23,619 nucleotides of DNA from a virus, in IMG/VR virus record IMGVR_UViG_3300042924_001557, positions 1 through 23,619 of that record. One strand, 5' to 3'. The notes below the pieces were generated by a model. That model saw only the letters and a list, made by a program, of their open reading frames with translations. It did not search any database and had not been told where the DNA came from. Shown one piece after another: positions 7,693 to 15,476 of this stretch. Positions within the stretch are counted from its first letter, which is position 1; each line of letters begins with the position of its first letter. Made by a program: the position numbers and the translations under genes.

Positions 7693-8238
7693 ATGGCATT
7701 TAACGTAAATCAGTTCCGTTCACAACTAACAGGTGACGGTGCCCGCCCAAATCTATTTGAGGTAAGTATGCCGTTTCCTGCGTTCTCACTACCAGGAAAC
7801 GCACAAACAAAAATGACGTTCATGTGTAAGACAGCACAACTTCCAGGGGCAACTCTGGGTGTTGTGCCAGTTCAATACTTTGGCCGTGAATTAAAGTTTG
7901 TGGGCAATCGCACGTTTGCTGACTGGACAGTAACAATTATCAACGACGAAGATTTTATTGTGCGTAATGCATTTGAGCGTTGGATGAATGGCATCAATAG
8001 TCATAATCTAAACGTTCGTAATCCAGCCGCTGGTACACCACTAGGTTACACAACTGATGGTGAAGTTACACAGTTTGGTAAAGCGGGTAACTCAATTAAG
8101 AAATATAAATTTGTTGGAATGTTCCCATCAGACATCACACCAATTGATGTTGATTGGGGATCAAATGATACGATTGAAGAGTTTTCTGTAACACTTACCT
8201 ACCAGTGGTGGGAAGCAGTTGCAGATGGTGTGGTCTAA
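7693..8238 (+). CDS. 19: Tail tube protein gp19
   Basis: The 181-residue protein forms the rigid inner tube of the tail. Family features are FRSQLTGDGARPNLFEVSMPFP at the N-terminus, and CKTAQLPGATLGVVPVQYFGRELKFVGNRTFADWTVTIIND. The helix FIVRNAFERWMNGINSH follows, and the C-terminal strand pair is YKFVGMFPSDITPID...EEFSVTLTYQWWE. T4 gp19 is 163 residues. It has its own late-promoter-like motif and Shine-Dalgarno and is closed by a terminator directly after the stop codon, so it can be made as an independent abundant transcript. A diverged paralogue is encoded at 15490-16029. Confidence 0.93.
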   Translation: MAFNVNQFRSQLTGDGARPNLFEVSMPFPAFSLPGNAQTKMTFMCKTAQLPGATLGVVPVQYFGRELKFVGNRTFADWTVTIINDEDFIVRNAFERWMNGINSHNLNVRNPAAGTPLGYTTDGEVTQFGKAGNSIKKYKFVGMFPSDITPIDVDWGSNDTIEEFSVTLTYQWWEAVADGVV

Positions 8239-8239
8239 G

Positions 8240-8262
8240 AGTAGGGCTTTTGCCCTACTTTT
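8240..8262 (+). terminator. Rho-independent terminator after gene 19
   Basis: An 8-bp perfect stem, AGTAGGGC (8240-8247) pairing with GCCCTACT (8252-8259), encloses a TTTT loop and is followed by T residues (8259-8262). It starts two bases after the gene 19 stop. It separates the tail genes from the endonuclease and portal genes. Confidence 0.85.
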
Positions 8263-8281
8263 ATTACAGGATGATAATTTA

Positions 8282-8926
8282 ATGGCGTTATACCTTCTTG
8301 TCAAAGAACATGCTGACACAGGTTTAAAATACTTGTGTAAGCATGTTGCTTCTTCTTTTTCCGAATGTGAAAAATATAAAGGTTCTGGCATTTATTGGAA
8401 AAGACATATAAAACAACATGGTAACAATGTAAAAACTATCTGCCTGTTTGTCACTGAAGACGAAAAAGAGTTTCGTCAAGTTGCTAAAAAATATTCTTTA
8501 AAGTTCAATGTGATTGAATCTAAAGAGTGGGCTAATCTTTGTAATGAAGAGGGCCAAGGCGGCAACACCGTTGTTGATAAAAAAGAACACGGTAAAAAAA
8601 CTAAAATTAAACTACATCATCCAGATGTTAGAGAAAAACATCTTGCACATTTGAAAGAACACGTAAAAATTACTCAACCATTAGCAGCAAAAGCAGCAAA
8701 AGAAAAACTTACTGGCGTTTCAAAAACTGAACGGCATAAAGAAAATATGCGTGGTAAAAGACCCCATGTTATTCAGTCGGGTAGTAAAAATAATAATGCT
8801 AAAAGCATTCAAACTCCTTACGGAATATTTGGTAGCATACGTGAAGCATCACAACAAATTGAAGGACATACATACAAAATGATTTGGGATAGACTACAAA
8901 ATGATAATTCGTGGGGGTATATCTAA
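8282..8926 (+). CDS. Free-standing homing endonuclease, GIY-YIG/Seg-like
   Basis: The 214-residue product has the layout of phage homing endonucleases. The N-terminal block is ALYLLVKEHADTGLKYLCK followed by YKGSGIYWKRHIKQHG, then ESKEWANLCNEEGQGGNT. These are typical of the GIY-YIG-like group in T4-type phages, though the GIY motif itself is degenerate. The middle is Lys-rich. A NUMOD3-like segment (KTERHKENMRGKRPH) precedes a C-terminal DNA-binding segment TPYGIFGSIREASQQIEGHT...MIWDRLQND. Such enzymes cut an allele lacking the gene and are copied in by repair. I start at 8282 because upstream codons would run through the gene 19 terminator. Its stop overlaps the gene 20 start (TAATG). Exact nuclease class is less certain than the homing role. 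Confidence 0.78.
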   Translation: MALYLLVKEHADTGLKYLCKHVASSFSECEKYKGSGIYWKRHIKQHGNNVKTICLFVTEDEKEFRQVAKKYSLKFNVIESKEWANLCNEEGQGGNTVVDKKEHGKKTKIKLHHPDVREKHLAHLKEHVKITQPLAAKAAKEKLTGVSKTERHKENMRGKRPHVIQSGSKNNNAKSIQTPYGIFGSIREASQQIEGHTYKMIWDRLQNDNSWGYI

Positions 8927-10596
8927 TGGCACTACGCCTGTTCGGCTTTACTATAGGCTCAAAGGATGTCGTCAAGGTTGAAAAACCAGAGCAGGCATCC
9001 TTTGCTTTGCCTTCTGCTACCGTAGATGATGGTGCGGTTACCGTTACGCAAAATGCGTACTATGGTACCTATGTTGATCTCGAAGGTTCTGTTCGTAACG
9101 AAATAGAACTTATCACACGATATCGTGAGATGTCAAATCATCCAGAATGTCAAATGGCAATTGATGAAATCGCCAATGAAGCCATTACACATGATGATCA
9201 AGGCAAAGTAGTTGATATTGTTCTTGATAATCTGAAACAACCAGAAACGATCAAGAAAAAAATTATTGAAGAGTTCAACAATGTATTAAAGATGTTGAAC
9301 TTTAGTAATTTGGCTGATGATGTTTTTAAACGTTGGTATATTGATGGTCGTGTTTTTTATCACATCGTAGTCAACGACAAGAATCCTAAAGAAGGTATTC
9401 AAGAACTTAGATACATTGATCCACGCAAGATTCGTAAAGTGCGTGAGATTAAAAAAGATCGTGATCCAAAAACCGGAGCAATGGTTGTAGTATCGGTTGC
9501 TGAATACTATGTCTACAATGATCGTGGTACCACGACACAGACATTTACATCAAACGTAGGTCAAGGTATTCGTATTGCACCAGACGCTATCATCAATGTG
9601 AACTCTGGTCTGATGGATGCCAAGAATACGTTTGTTATTTCGTATCTACACAAAGCAATCAAGCCACTTAATCAGTTGCGTATGATTGAAGATGCGATTG
9701 TTATTTACCGTATTAGCCGTGCGCCAGAACGCCGTATTTTCTATATTGACGTTGGTAACTTGCCACGTGGTAAAGCAGAACAATATCTGCGTGACATCAT
9801 GATCAAGTACCGTAACAAGTTGGTGTATGATGCCAACACAGGTGAGATCCGTGATGAACGTAAGCATATGTCAATGCTTGAAGACTTCTGGCTGCCCCGC
9901 CGTGAAGGTGGTAAAGGCACAGAGATTACCACACTACCTGCAGGTCAAAATTTAGGTGAACTAGAAGACGTAAAATATTTCCAAAAGAAACTTTTGCAGT
10001 CTCTCAATGTACCATATTCACGCCTTGAATCACAAGAAGGTGGGCTTGCAGGACTTGGTCGTTCACAAGAAGTAACACGTGATGAATTAAAATTTGCCAA
10101 GTTTGTTGTGCGCCTGCGTAATAAGTTCTCACAAATCTTTGATGAAGCATTGAAAGTACAATTGGTACTTAAAGGTATCTGTACACGTGAGGAGTGGGAA
10201 TCATTTAAGGAAGATGTTTACTACGACTTCCGTAAAGACAATAACTTTACCGAACTGCGTGAAGCAGAACTGCTACAAAACAGATTGCAAATGGTAAGTC
10301 TGGTTGATCCATTTGTTGGTCGTTACTTCTCTAACAATTATGTTATGAACAAAGTTCTCATGATGACGGATGAAGAAATTGAAGCAATGAAAGAAGAAAT
10401 ACAAAAAGAAAAAGACACATTACCCGATGATATGCAAGGCCCTGTCTTAGGCGGGCCACCACAAGGTGCGACACCACAAGCAGAACCGGAAGACAATACA
10501 GTTGAAAACACCGAAGAAACAGAAGAGTCATTGACACCCGGTCTTGACGATGAGGTAAACAAGTCAGTTGTCAATATAAATAACAGACGCAGATAA
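8926..10596 (+). CDS. 20: Portal vertex protein gp20
   Basis: The 556-residue product forms the dodecameric portal, the nucleus for prohead assembly and the channel for packaging. Recognisable segments are MALRLFGFTIG at the start, then GTYVDLEGSVRNEIELITRYREM. Next come NHPECQMAIDEIANEAI, RWYIDGRVFYHIVV and LRYIDPRKIRKVREI. Later segments are SYLHKAIKPLNQLRMIEDAIVIYRISRAPERRIFYIDVGNLPR, MLEDFWLPRREGG and QSLNVPYSRL. The C-terminus (after about residue 480) is acidic and Pro-rich. T4 gp20 is 524 residues. The ATG at 8926 overlaps the endonuclease stop and follows a GGGGG-containing ribosome site at 8912-8917; an upstream in-frame ATG at 8911 would destroy that spacing. No promoter-like octamer is seen just before it, so expression may depend on read-through or coupling. 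Confidence 0.95.
   Translation: MALRLFGFTIGSKDVVKVEKPEQASFALPSATVDDGAVTVTQNAYYGTYVDLEGSVRNEIELITRYREMSNHPECQMAIDEIANEAITHDDQGKVVDIVLDNLKQPETIKKKIIEEFNNVLKMLNFSNLADDVFKRWYIDGRVFYHIVVNDKNPKEGIQELRYIDPRKIRKVREIKKDRDPKTGAMVVVSVAEYYVYNDRGTTTQTFTSNVGQGIRIAPDAIINVNSGLMDAKNTFVISYLHKAIKPLNQLRMIEDAIVIYRISRAPERRIFYIDVGNLPRGKAEQYLRDIMIKYRNKLVYDANTGEIRDERKHMSMLEDFWLPRREGGKGTEITTLPAGQNLGELEDVKYFQKKLLQSLNVPYSRLESQEGGLAGLGRSQEVTRDELKFAKFVVRLRNKFSQIFDEALKVQLVLKGICTREEWESFKEDVYYDFRKDNNFTELREAELLQNRLQMVSLVDPFVGRYFSNNYVMNKVLMMTDEEIEAMKEEIQKEKDTLPDDMQGPVLGGPPQGATPQAEPEDNTVENTEETEESLTPGLDDEVNKSVVNINNRRR
10575..10582 (+). promoter_or_regulatory. Late promoter (perfect TATAAATA) upstream of gene 67
   Basis: An exact match to the T4 late octamer lies inside the last codons of gene 20, 25 bases before the gene 67 start, with an AAGGAAGG ribosome site between them (10595-10602). 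The expected start point, about 6 bases past the motif, would leave a short untranslated leader of under 20 bases. It likely drives the prohead core genes. Confidence 0.7.
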
Positions 10597-10607
10597 GGAA
10601 GGTTATT

Positions 10608-10808
10608 ATGGAATTAAAAGATATTATCAACAATATTGCCGCTGGTGATAGCGCAGCAGCAAAAGAAGGCATAGAAAATGTTTTATCCGCAAAAGCGTTC
10701 GATGCGCTGCAAGGCCGTAAGCAAGAAATCGCTTCTACTCTATTTGGCGGGAAAGACCAAAGCGACGAAGAAGTTGCCGACAGTGAAGAAGCCGTAGAGC
10801 AAGAATGA
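10608..10808 (+). CDS. 67: Prohead core protein gp67
   Basis: This 66-residue protein has the design of T4 gp67 (pip): an amphipathic helical N-terminal half (LKDIINNIAAGDSAAAKEGI...FDALQGRKQEIASTLF) and a strongly acidic tail (DQSDEEVADSEEAVEQE). Gp67 is a minor internal component of the prohead scaffold and is degraded by gp21 on maturation. Its position directly after the portal gene is the T4 position. A strong Shine-Dalgarno precedes it, and its stop overlaps the next start as ATGA. Confidence 0.82.
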   Translation: MELKDIINNIAAGDSAAAKEGIENVLSAKAFDALQGRKQEIASTLFGGKDQSDEEVADSEEAVEQE

Positions 10809-11464
10809 AATCTTTACTTGAGTTTAAATCTATTGTAGAAGAAGAGAAGTCAGACTATTCAAAGTTTGACGCTCTTGTTCGTGCTGGCTTAGCCAACAAA
10901 GCACAGTTGGCTCGCATTCACAAAATCTTAGATAAGATGGGTGAAGAACGCCCACAGTTCAATAATGCTGATCGTGAAATCATGCGTAATCTTTTCAACC
11001 GCATGGTAGATTTAGTTTCGAGTAAACAGATTTATGGTAAAGCAAGACAAGCAGTTCGTGAAGAAATGGAACTTGATGAAGCACGTATGGATACGCCATT
11101 AGTGCCAGATCCACCAGTCATTTTGGTGATCAAACGTAAAGCGGTAAGATTGTACCCAGACGGCACACGCATTGCTCTTTATTGGAGTGATAAAATAAAA
11201 AGAGCATTTAGTATTCCTTATGGCCCAATGGTTGATGCTCCAGTTCAAGCAGAAGAATATATTAAAGAACTTGCTGAAGCAGAAGAAATAACGCTCAATG
11301 ATGGTATTACTATTTCTCTAGACGAAAAAACAAAACAACAAATTATAAACACATACGGACAGTTAGAAGAAGATAGCAAAGAAATCTTTTGGCAACAACT
11401 AACTGAATCTGTAACAACATTTGGAAAACTATATGAATTTTGTAGAACTAATTCTACAGAATAG
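10805..11464 (+). CDS. Unassigned prohead-region protein
   Basis: I do not recognise this 219-residue protein by function. The N-terminal 90 residues are helical and charged (KFDALVRAGLANKAQLARIHKILDKM and DREIMRNLFNRMVDLVSS). They end in the sequence Leu90-Asp-Glu92-Ala, which fits the gp21 protease preference for (Leu/Ile)-x-Glu. The middle (about 100-145) looks like a small strand-rich domain (ILVIKRKAVRLYPDGTRIALYW). The last part is helical and acidic. Its place between 67 and the 68-like gene, overlapping both, makes a role in core assembly or an internal virion protein likely. Relatives probably exist in marine T4-like phages; T4 itself has no gene here. It could instead be a fusion of a core protein with a small virion domain. 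Confidence 0.6.
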   Translation: MKSLLEFKSIVEEEKSDYSKFDALVRAGLANKAQLARIHKILDKMGEERPQFNNADREIMRNLFNRMVDLVSSKQIYGKARQAVREEMELDEARMDTPLVPDPPVILVIKRKAVRLYPDGTRIALYWSDKIKRAFSIPYGPMVDAPVQAEEYIKELAEAEEITLNDGITISLDEKTKQQIINTYGQLEEDSKEIFWQQLTESVTTFGKLYEFCRTNSTE

Positions 11465-11894
11465 ATTAGACGAAGCCAAAGAATTAATCTTTGAGCGTCT
11501 GAACGATATTGCTTCTGTTCGTATGGAAGAAGCAAAGCCATATATCGTTGATGCAATGTTTGAAGAGATTGAAGTTGACGAAGAAGTATTGGAAGAAGCG
11601 GCTAAGAAACGCAATCCAAACATTCAAAAGATGGGTCGTATTACAAAAGTACGCCGTCGAATTCGTCGCAACAAAAAAGGTAGAATTGTTGTACAAAGAA
11701 ATGTACGCAAATCGGGCATTAAGGGTTATCGCATTTCTGGTAACACAGTTAAACGCATACCGGCAACAGTAAGATTACGTAAAGCACGTTTATTGAAACG
11801 TTCTTGGAAGACAACAAGAAAAAGTAAACTCAGACGCACATTGATGAAAAGAAAAATGTCAATGCGCCGTCGTCAAGCAATGGGACTAAAATAA
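11433..11894 (+). CDS. 68: Prohead core protein gp68-like, acidic head and very basic tail
   Basis: From the ATG at 11433 this is 153 residues. The first 58 are helical and acidic (FVELILQNRLDEAKELIFERL...EEIEVDEEVLEEAA). The remaining 95 are extremely rich in Arg and Lys (RITKVRRRIRRNKKGRIVV, KARLLKRSWKTTRKSKLRR, MKRKMSMRRRQAMGLK). Position between 67 and 21 and this split charge suit the gp68 prohead core protein. The junction holds Leu53-Glu-Glu55-Ala, a plausible gp21 cleavage site that would release the basic peptide into the head to neutralise DNA. The start is preceded by GGA at 11423-11425. An upstream TTG at 11421 is less likely. The gene overlaps its predecessor by 32 bases. Assignment as gp68 rests on position and composition. 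Confidence 0.65.
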   Translation: MNFVELILQNRLDEAKELIFERLNDIASVRMEEAKPYIVDAMFEEIEVDEEVLEEAAKKRNPNIQKMGRITKVRRRIRRNKKGRIVVQRNVRKSGIKGYRISGNTVKRIPATVRLRKARLLKRSWKTTRKSKLRRTLMKRKMSMRRRQAMGLK

Positions 11895-11895
11895 A

Positions 11896-12258
11896 ATGCC
11901 ATTTGAAATTACTAATACACTCAGAGGGTCGTCGATTGTTCGAGCAGTAGATCCTGGAACATATACAATCACTCTGAATAATTTAAGAGCAAACGCCACA
12001 ACTGAAACTGTTACTGCTGCTGACATCAAACATGTTTTGTGGTCAACAAACGGCAACATACGTATCATTCGAAACGGTGTACCTTTGTTAGCACTTCAAA
12101 ATGGCGGCGACATGGATTTCGATTCTTATGGATATTCAGTCGCAAACAACAACACTCAAAGCATTGTAATTGAAATCAATACTGGCGGCACAGTTATTTT
12201 ACATCTTGCCAAGTATGCGACATACAATGTCGATCCATATACAGGAGTAACTCTATAA
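11896..12258 (+). CDS. Small beta-rich protein of the prohead gene cluster, function unknown
   Basis: The 120-residue protein has no Cys and alternates hydrophobic and polar residues in a way that suggests a beta-sandwich: SIVRAVDPGTYTITLNNLRAN, DIKHVLWSTNGNIRIIRNGVPLLAL, TQSIVIEINTGGTVILHLAKYATYNVDP. I do not recognise a T4 counterpart. It begins one base after the 68-like stop and ends in a TAATG overlap with protease gene 21, so it is made together with head genes. That makes a head-associated virion component (for example a decoration or internal protein) the most natural guess, but nothing in the sequence proves it. Confidence 0.6.
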   Translation: MPFEITNTLRGSSIVRAVDPGTYTITLNNLRANATTETVTAADIKHVLWSTNGNIRIIRNGVPLLALQNGGDMDFDSYGYSVANNNTQSIVIEINTGGTVILHLAKYATYNVDPYTGVTL

Positions 12259-12908
12259 TGAAACTCATCAAAGAACACATTGAAAATGTAAGATATCTTA
12301 CCGAAAAAACAGAAGACGGTAAAAAGAATCTTTACATTGAAGGTACATTTCTGGTTGGCGATGCAGTCAATCGCAACAACCGTATGTACAAAATGGACAC
12401 ACTTCGTAATGAAGTTGCACGATATACAGAAGAATACATTAACACAAATCGTGCGCTTGGTGAACTGGGACATCCAGACACACCATCATTGAATCTAGAA
12501 CGTGTGTCACACAAGATTACAAGTTTGGTAGAGAACGGCAATACATTTGTCGGTAAAGCACTGATCATGGAAACACCATATGGCTTGATCGCTAAGAATC
12601 TAATTGAGTCTGGTGTTAATCTAGGCGTTTCATCACGTGCTTTAGGTTCTGTCGTTATGACAAAAGAAGGTTATAATCTAGTACAAGATGATCTGCGTCT
12701 TGCAACTGCTGCTGATATTGTTGCTGATCCTTCTGCACCTGGCGCTTTCGTTCAGGGCATTATGGAGAACAAAGAATGGATGTTTGTAGAAGGCAAGTTT
12801 GTCGAGTCTCATATCGACTATGCTAAACAACAAATTCGTAAAGCATCACGCAAAGATATTGAATCAGTTGGATTGCAACTTTTCGAAAACTTTCTACGAA
12901 AACTTTAA
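12258..12908 (+). CDS. 21: Prohead core protease gp21
   Basis: This 216-residue protein is almost the length of T4 gp21 (212), a serine protease that digests the scaffold and trims capsid proteins before packaging. The catalytic region is well preserved: ALGELGHPDTPSLN with H72, and NLGVSSRALGSV with S125/S126, the family's His and Ser motifs. The opening FLVGDAVNRNNRMYKMDTL is also typical of the family. It would be active inside the prohead and self-destruct. It overlaps the preceding small gene (TAATG) and is followed by a late promoter for the scaffold gene, allowing scaffold to be made in excess over protease. Confidence 0.93.
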   Translation: MKLIKEHIENVRYLTEKTEDGKKNLYIEGTFLVGDAVNRNNRMYKMDTLRNEVARYTEEYINTNRALGELGHPDTPSLNLERVSHKITSLVENGNTFVGKALIMETPYGLIAKNLIESGVNLGVSSRALGSVVMTKEGYNLVQDDLRLATAADIVADPSAPGAFVQGIMENKEWMFVEGKFVESHIDYAKQQIRKASRKDIESVGLQLFENFLRKL

Positions 12909-12912
12909 AATT

Positions 12913-12920
12913 TATAAATA
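12913..12920 (+). promoter_or_regulatory. Late promoter (perfect TATAAATA) upstream of gene 22
   Basis: An exact T4 late octamer lies 4 bases after the gene 21 stop and 22 bases before the gene 22 start. A strong AAGGAGA ribosome site lies between at 12930-12936. The geometry is the clearest of the set. Confidence 0.75.
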
Positions 12921-12942
12921 AGAAATCATAAGGAGATATTCA

Positions 12943-14031
12943 ATGGCAACAAACAAACTCATGGAAGCAGCAGCAGAGATTCTTGCAGGAAGCAAGTCAT
13001 CTGCTCCTGGTATGCCAATGCCTAAACTGCCTTCTGTTACTCCAGGTAATTCTGGAACACCTGAAGACTTAGGCGGTCCTACACCTCAGAACAACAAGCC
13101 TACTGATGATTCTAATAAGTTGTCAAGCAAGGCTTCAGCTAAGAGTGCAGTAGCACCTACAACAAAACCTTCAGCAGCATCAAGCGATGTTCAACTTGGT
13201 GACAAGAATATGAAAGCTGGCACAGGTACAGCAATGATGCCTGAGCAAGCTGAAGAAGAAGAACTGATTGATGATGAATCAGCAATTCAAGAAATGAAAG
13301 CACAAATGAAAGAAGATGTTGCTTCATTGTTTGCTGATGATTCAAGCATCTCAGAAGACTTCAAAGCAAAAGCCGCTACAATCTTTGAAGCACGTGTGTT
13401 TGACCGTGTTGCACAGATTCAAGAACAAATGGAAGCAGAATATGCTGGCATGTTGGCTGAGGCTCTTGAAGAAATCAAATCTGAACTTACAGAAAAGGTA
13501 GATGATTACCTGAACTACGTAGTAGAGCAGTGGATGGACGAAAACGAAATCGCTATCGAAAGCGGTCTGCGTTCAGAAATCACCGAAGACTTTATTGCTG
13601 GTCTGCGTAATCTGTTTGCCGAAAACTACATCAACGTTCCAGAAGATAAAGTCGAACTGGTAGATGAACTTGCATCTAAAGTCGAAGAACTGGAAGTTAA
13701 ACTGAATGAAGAAATTGAAGCCAATATTCAGTATAAGAAACAACTTACTGAGGCAATTAAGGTACAACTAGTAAATGAAGTTTGCGAAGGACTCACAGCA
13801 ACTCAAGTAGAAAAAATCAAGTCACTTGCAGAGAGTGTAGAATTCTCCACAGAGGAAGAGTTCGTAGAAAAACTTGAGACAATTCGTGAGAATTACTTCC
13901 CATCAGGCATCAAAAAAGCCGATGTAGCACAACTTCATGAAGAAGTAGAAGACGATGGCAGCGAAAAGAAAGTATCTGCTGACCCATACGTTGCTTCGGT
14001 TGTACAAGCGATTTCGAAAATCAAAATTTAA
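12943..14031 (+). CDS. 22: Major prohead scaffold protein gp22
   Basis: The 362-residue product fits the internal scaffold that shapes the prohead. The N-terminal 100 residues are Pro/Ser/Gly-rich and look disordered. From about residue 108 the chain becomes a long, strongly acidic series of helices with coiled-coil character (DESAIQEMKAQMKEDVASLFADDS, RVAQIQEQMEAEYAGMLAEALEE, VEELEVKLNEEIEANIQYKKQL). It contains several Leu-x-Glu sites suited to gp21 digestion. The end VVQAISKIKI resembles the C-terminal helix that binds capsid protein. T4 gp22 is 269 residues; the extra length is mostly the disordered N-terminus. It has its own late promoter and ribosome site, and gene 23 follows after its own promoter-like motif. 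Confidence 0.9.
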   Translation: MATNKLMEAAAEILAGSKSSAPGMPMPKLPSVTPGNSGTPEDLGGPTPQNNKPTDDSNKLSSKASAKSAVAPTTKPSAASSDVQLGDKNMKAGTGTAMMPEQAEEEELIDDESAIQEMKAQMKEDVASLFADDSSISEDFKAKAATIFEARVFDRVAQIQEQMEAEYAGMLAEALEEIKSELTEKVDDYLNYVVEQWMDENEIAIESGLRSEITEDFIAGLRNLFAENYINVPEDKVELVDELASKVEELEVKLNEEIEANIQYKKQLTEAIKVQLVNEVCEGLTATQVEKIKSLAESVEFSTEEEFVEKLETIRENYFPSGIKKADVAQLHEEVEDDGSEKKVSADPYVASVVQAISKIKI

Positions 14032-14034
14032 ATA
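14027..14034 (+). promoter_or_regulatory. Late-promoter-like motif upstream of gene 23
   Basis: TTTAAATA differs from TATAAATA at one position, overlaps the gene 22 stop codon (TAA at 14029-14031), and lies 20 bases before the gene 23 start with AGGAG at 14043-14047. Position and spacing match the motifs before genes 22 and 67. Confidence 0.55.
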
Positions 14035-14054
14035 ATAACAAAAGGAGATACTAA

Positions 14055-15398
14055 ATGTATTTGTCTGAAAATCTACAAAAGAAATGGGACGCAGTTCTGG
14101 ATCACCCAGACATGCCTGCCATTGCAGATCCATACCGTAAAGCAGTTACAGCGGTAATTCTGGAAAACCAAGCTCAGGAAATGATCAAAGAAGGTCATAT
14201 TCTGAACGAAGCTGGTTCACCAACTAACTTTGCTGGTACAGGCGGTTTCAGTGGCGGTGCTGCTGCTGCTGGTCCTGTTGCTGGTTTTGACCCAATCCTG
14301 ATCAGCCTGGTTCGTCGTTCACTGCCAAACCTGATCGCTTATGACGTTTGCGGCGTTCAGCCAATGACAGGTCCTACTGGCCTGATTTTTGCGATGCGTA
14401 CACGTTATGCTGGTCAAGCTGGTACAGAAGCATTCTACAACGAAGCAAACACAGCATTCTCAGGTGCTAACGGTGCAATCGTTGCTTCTTCAATGAACAT
14501 TGCTGGTAACACAACAGACTATCTGTTCGTTGGTAACGCTGCTCCAACTGGCGCTATGACAACTGGTTCTGCTGAAGCACTGGGTGACGGCGCTGCTGGT
14601 AACACATTCCAAGAAATGGCATTCTCAATTGAGAAAGTCACTGTAACAGCCCGTACACGTGCGCTGAAAGCAGAATACTCAATGGAACTGGCACAAGACT
14701 TGAAAGCAGTTCATGGTCTTGACGCTGAAACAGAACTGGCTAACATTCTGTCCGCTGAAATTCTTGCTGAAATCAACCGTGAAGTTATCCGTACAATCTA
14801 CAGAATCGCTAAGCCAGGTTGCCAGGCAGGTACAACAACTGCTGGTGCATTTAACCTTGACACAGATTCTAACGGTCGTTGGATGGTTGAAAAGATCAAA
14901 GGTCTGGCATTCCAGATCGAACGTGAAGCAAACCAAATCGCTAAGACAACCCGTCGTGGAAAAGGTAACATCGTTATCTGTTCTTCAGACGTAGCTTCTG
15001 CTCTGGCGATGGCTGGTATTCTCGACTACAACTCAGCACTTGCTGGTCAAGTATCACTGACAGTTGACGATACTGGTAACACATTTGCTGGTACAATCTT
15101 CGGTCGTATCAAAGTCTACATCGATCCATACTTCCCAGTTGGTTCGACATCCGAATTTGCTGTAGTTGGTTACAAGGGTACAAACGCATACGATGCTGGT
15201 ATGTTCTACTGCCCATACGTACCGCTGCAAATGGTTCGTGCAGTTGACACTGGTACATTCCAGCCAAAGATTGGCTTCAAGACTCGTTACGGTCTAGTTG
15301 CTAACCCATTTGCTGAAGGTACTACACAAGGTCTGGGTACTCTGAATACTCAGTCGAACAACTACTATCGTGGTTTCCGTATTGCAAACCTGATGTAA
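14055..15398 (+). CDS. 23: Major capsid protein gp23
   Basis: The 447-residue product has the HK97-type capsid protein of T4-like phages. The N-terminal 52 residues form the delta region removed by gp21. The likely cleavage site is Ile49-Leu-Asn-Glu52 before Ala53-Gly. The mature protein then reads GFDPILISLVRRSLPNLIAYDVCGVQPMTGPTGLIFAMRTRY, the best-known gp23 signature. The body continues with SIEKVTVTARTRALKAEYSMELAQDL, HGLDAETELANILSAEILAEINREV, and the C-terminal YCPYVPLQMVRAVDTGTFQPKIGFKTRYGL. T4 gp23 is 521 residues; marine relatives are shorter. No gp24 vertex paralogue appears next to it. A promoter-like motif, strong Shine-Dalgarno and downstream terminator fit the most abundant virion protein. 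Confidence 0.97.
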   Translation: MYLSENLQKKWDAVLDHPDMPAIADPYRKAVTAVILENQAQEMIKEGHILNEAGSPTNFAGTGGFSGGAAAAGPVAGFDPILISLVRRSLPNLIAYDVCGVQPMTGPTGLIFAMRTRYAGQAGTEAFYNEANTAFSGANGAIVASSMNIAGNTTDYLFVGNAAPTGAMTTGSAEALGDGAAGNTFQEMAFSIEKVTVTARTRALKAEYSMELAQDLKAVHGLDAETELANILSAEILAEINREVIRTIYRIAKPGCQAGTTTAGAFNLDTDSNGRWMVEKIKGLAFQIEREANQIAKTTRRGKGNIVICSSDVASALAMAGILDYNSALAGQVSLTVDDTGNTFAGTIFGRIKVYIDPYFPVGSTSEFAVVGYKGTNAYDAGMFYCPYVPLQMVRAVDTGTFQPKIGFKTRYGLVANPFAEGTTQGLGTLNTQSNNYYRGFRIANLM

Positions 15399-15444
15399 TT
15401 TGTTTCTTAGCAGATGAAGTCACCGTTAAGAGTGACAACTTTAG

Positions 15445-15471
15445 AGAGGCTCCTTCGGGAGCCTCTTTTTT
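15445..15471 (+). terminator. Strong Rho-independent terminator after gene 23
   Basis: A perfect 9-bp stem, AGAGGCTCC (15445-15453) pairing with GGAGCCTCT (15458-15466), carries a TTCG tetraloop closed by C-G, one of the most stable RNA loops. It is followed by six T residues. It ends the capsid transcript 47 bases after the gene 23 stop and immediately precedes a late promoter. Confidence 0.95.
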
Positions 15472-15476
15472 ATGCT

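Noticed and set aside
8219-8281. N-terminal extension of the homing endonuclease frame starting at an ATG inside gene 19
   Set aside because: The extension would translate straight through the gene 19 terminator hairpin. The ATG at 8282 gives the family-like MALYLL start.
10805-11894. A programmed frameshift joining the 219-residue protein to the 68-like protein
   Set aside because: The 32-base overlap has its own ATG and GGA ribosome site for the second gene, and I found no clear slippery heptamer with a following structure.
14713-14994. Plus-strand second-frame open reading frame inside gene 23
   Set aside because: It lies wholly inside the capsid gene and has no family features. It reflects strong codon bias of gene 23.
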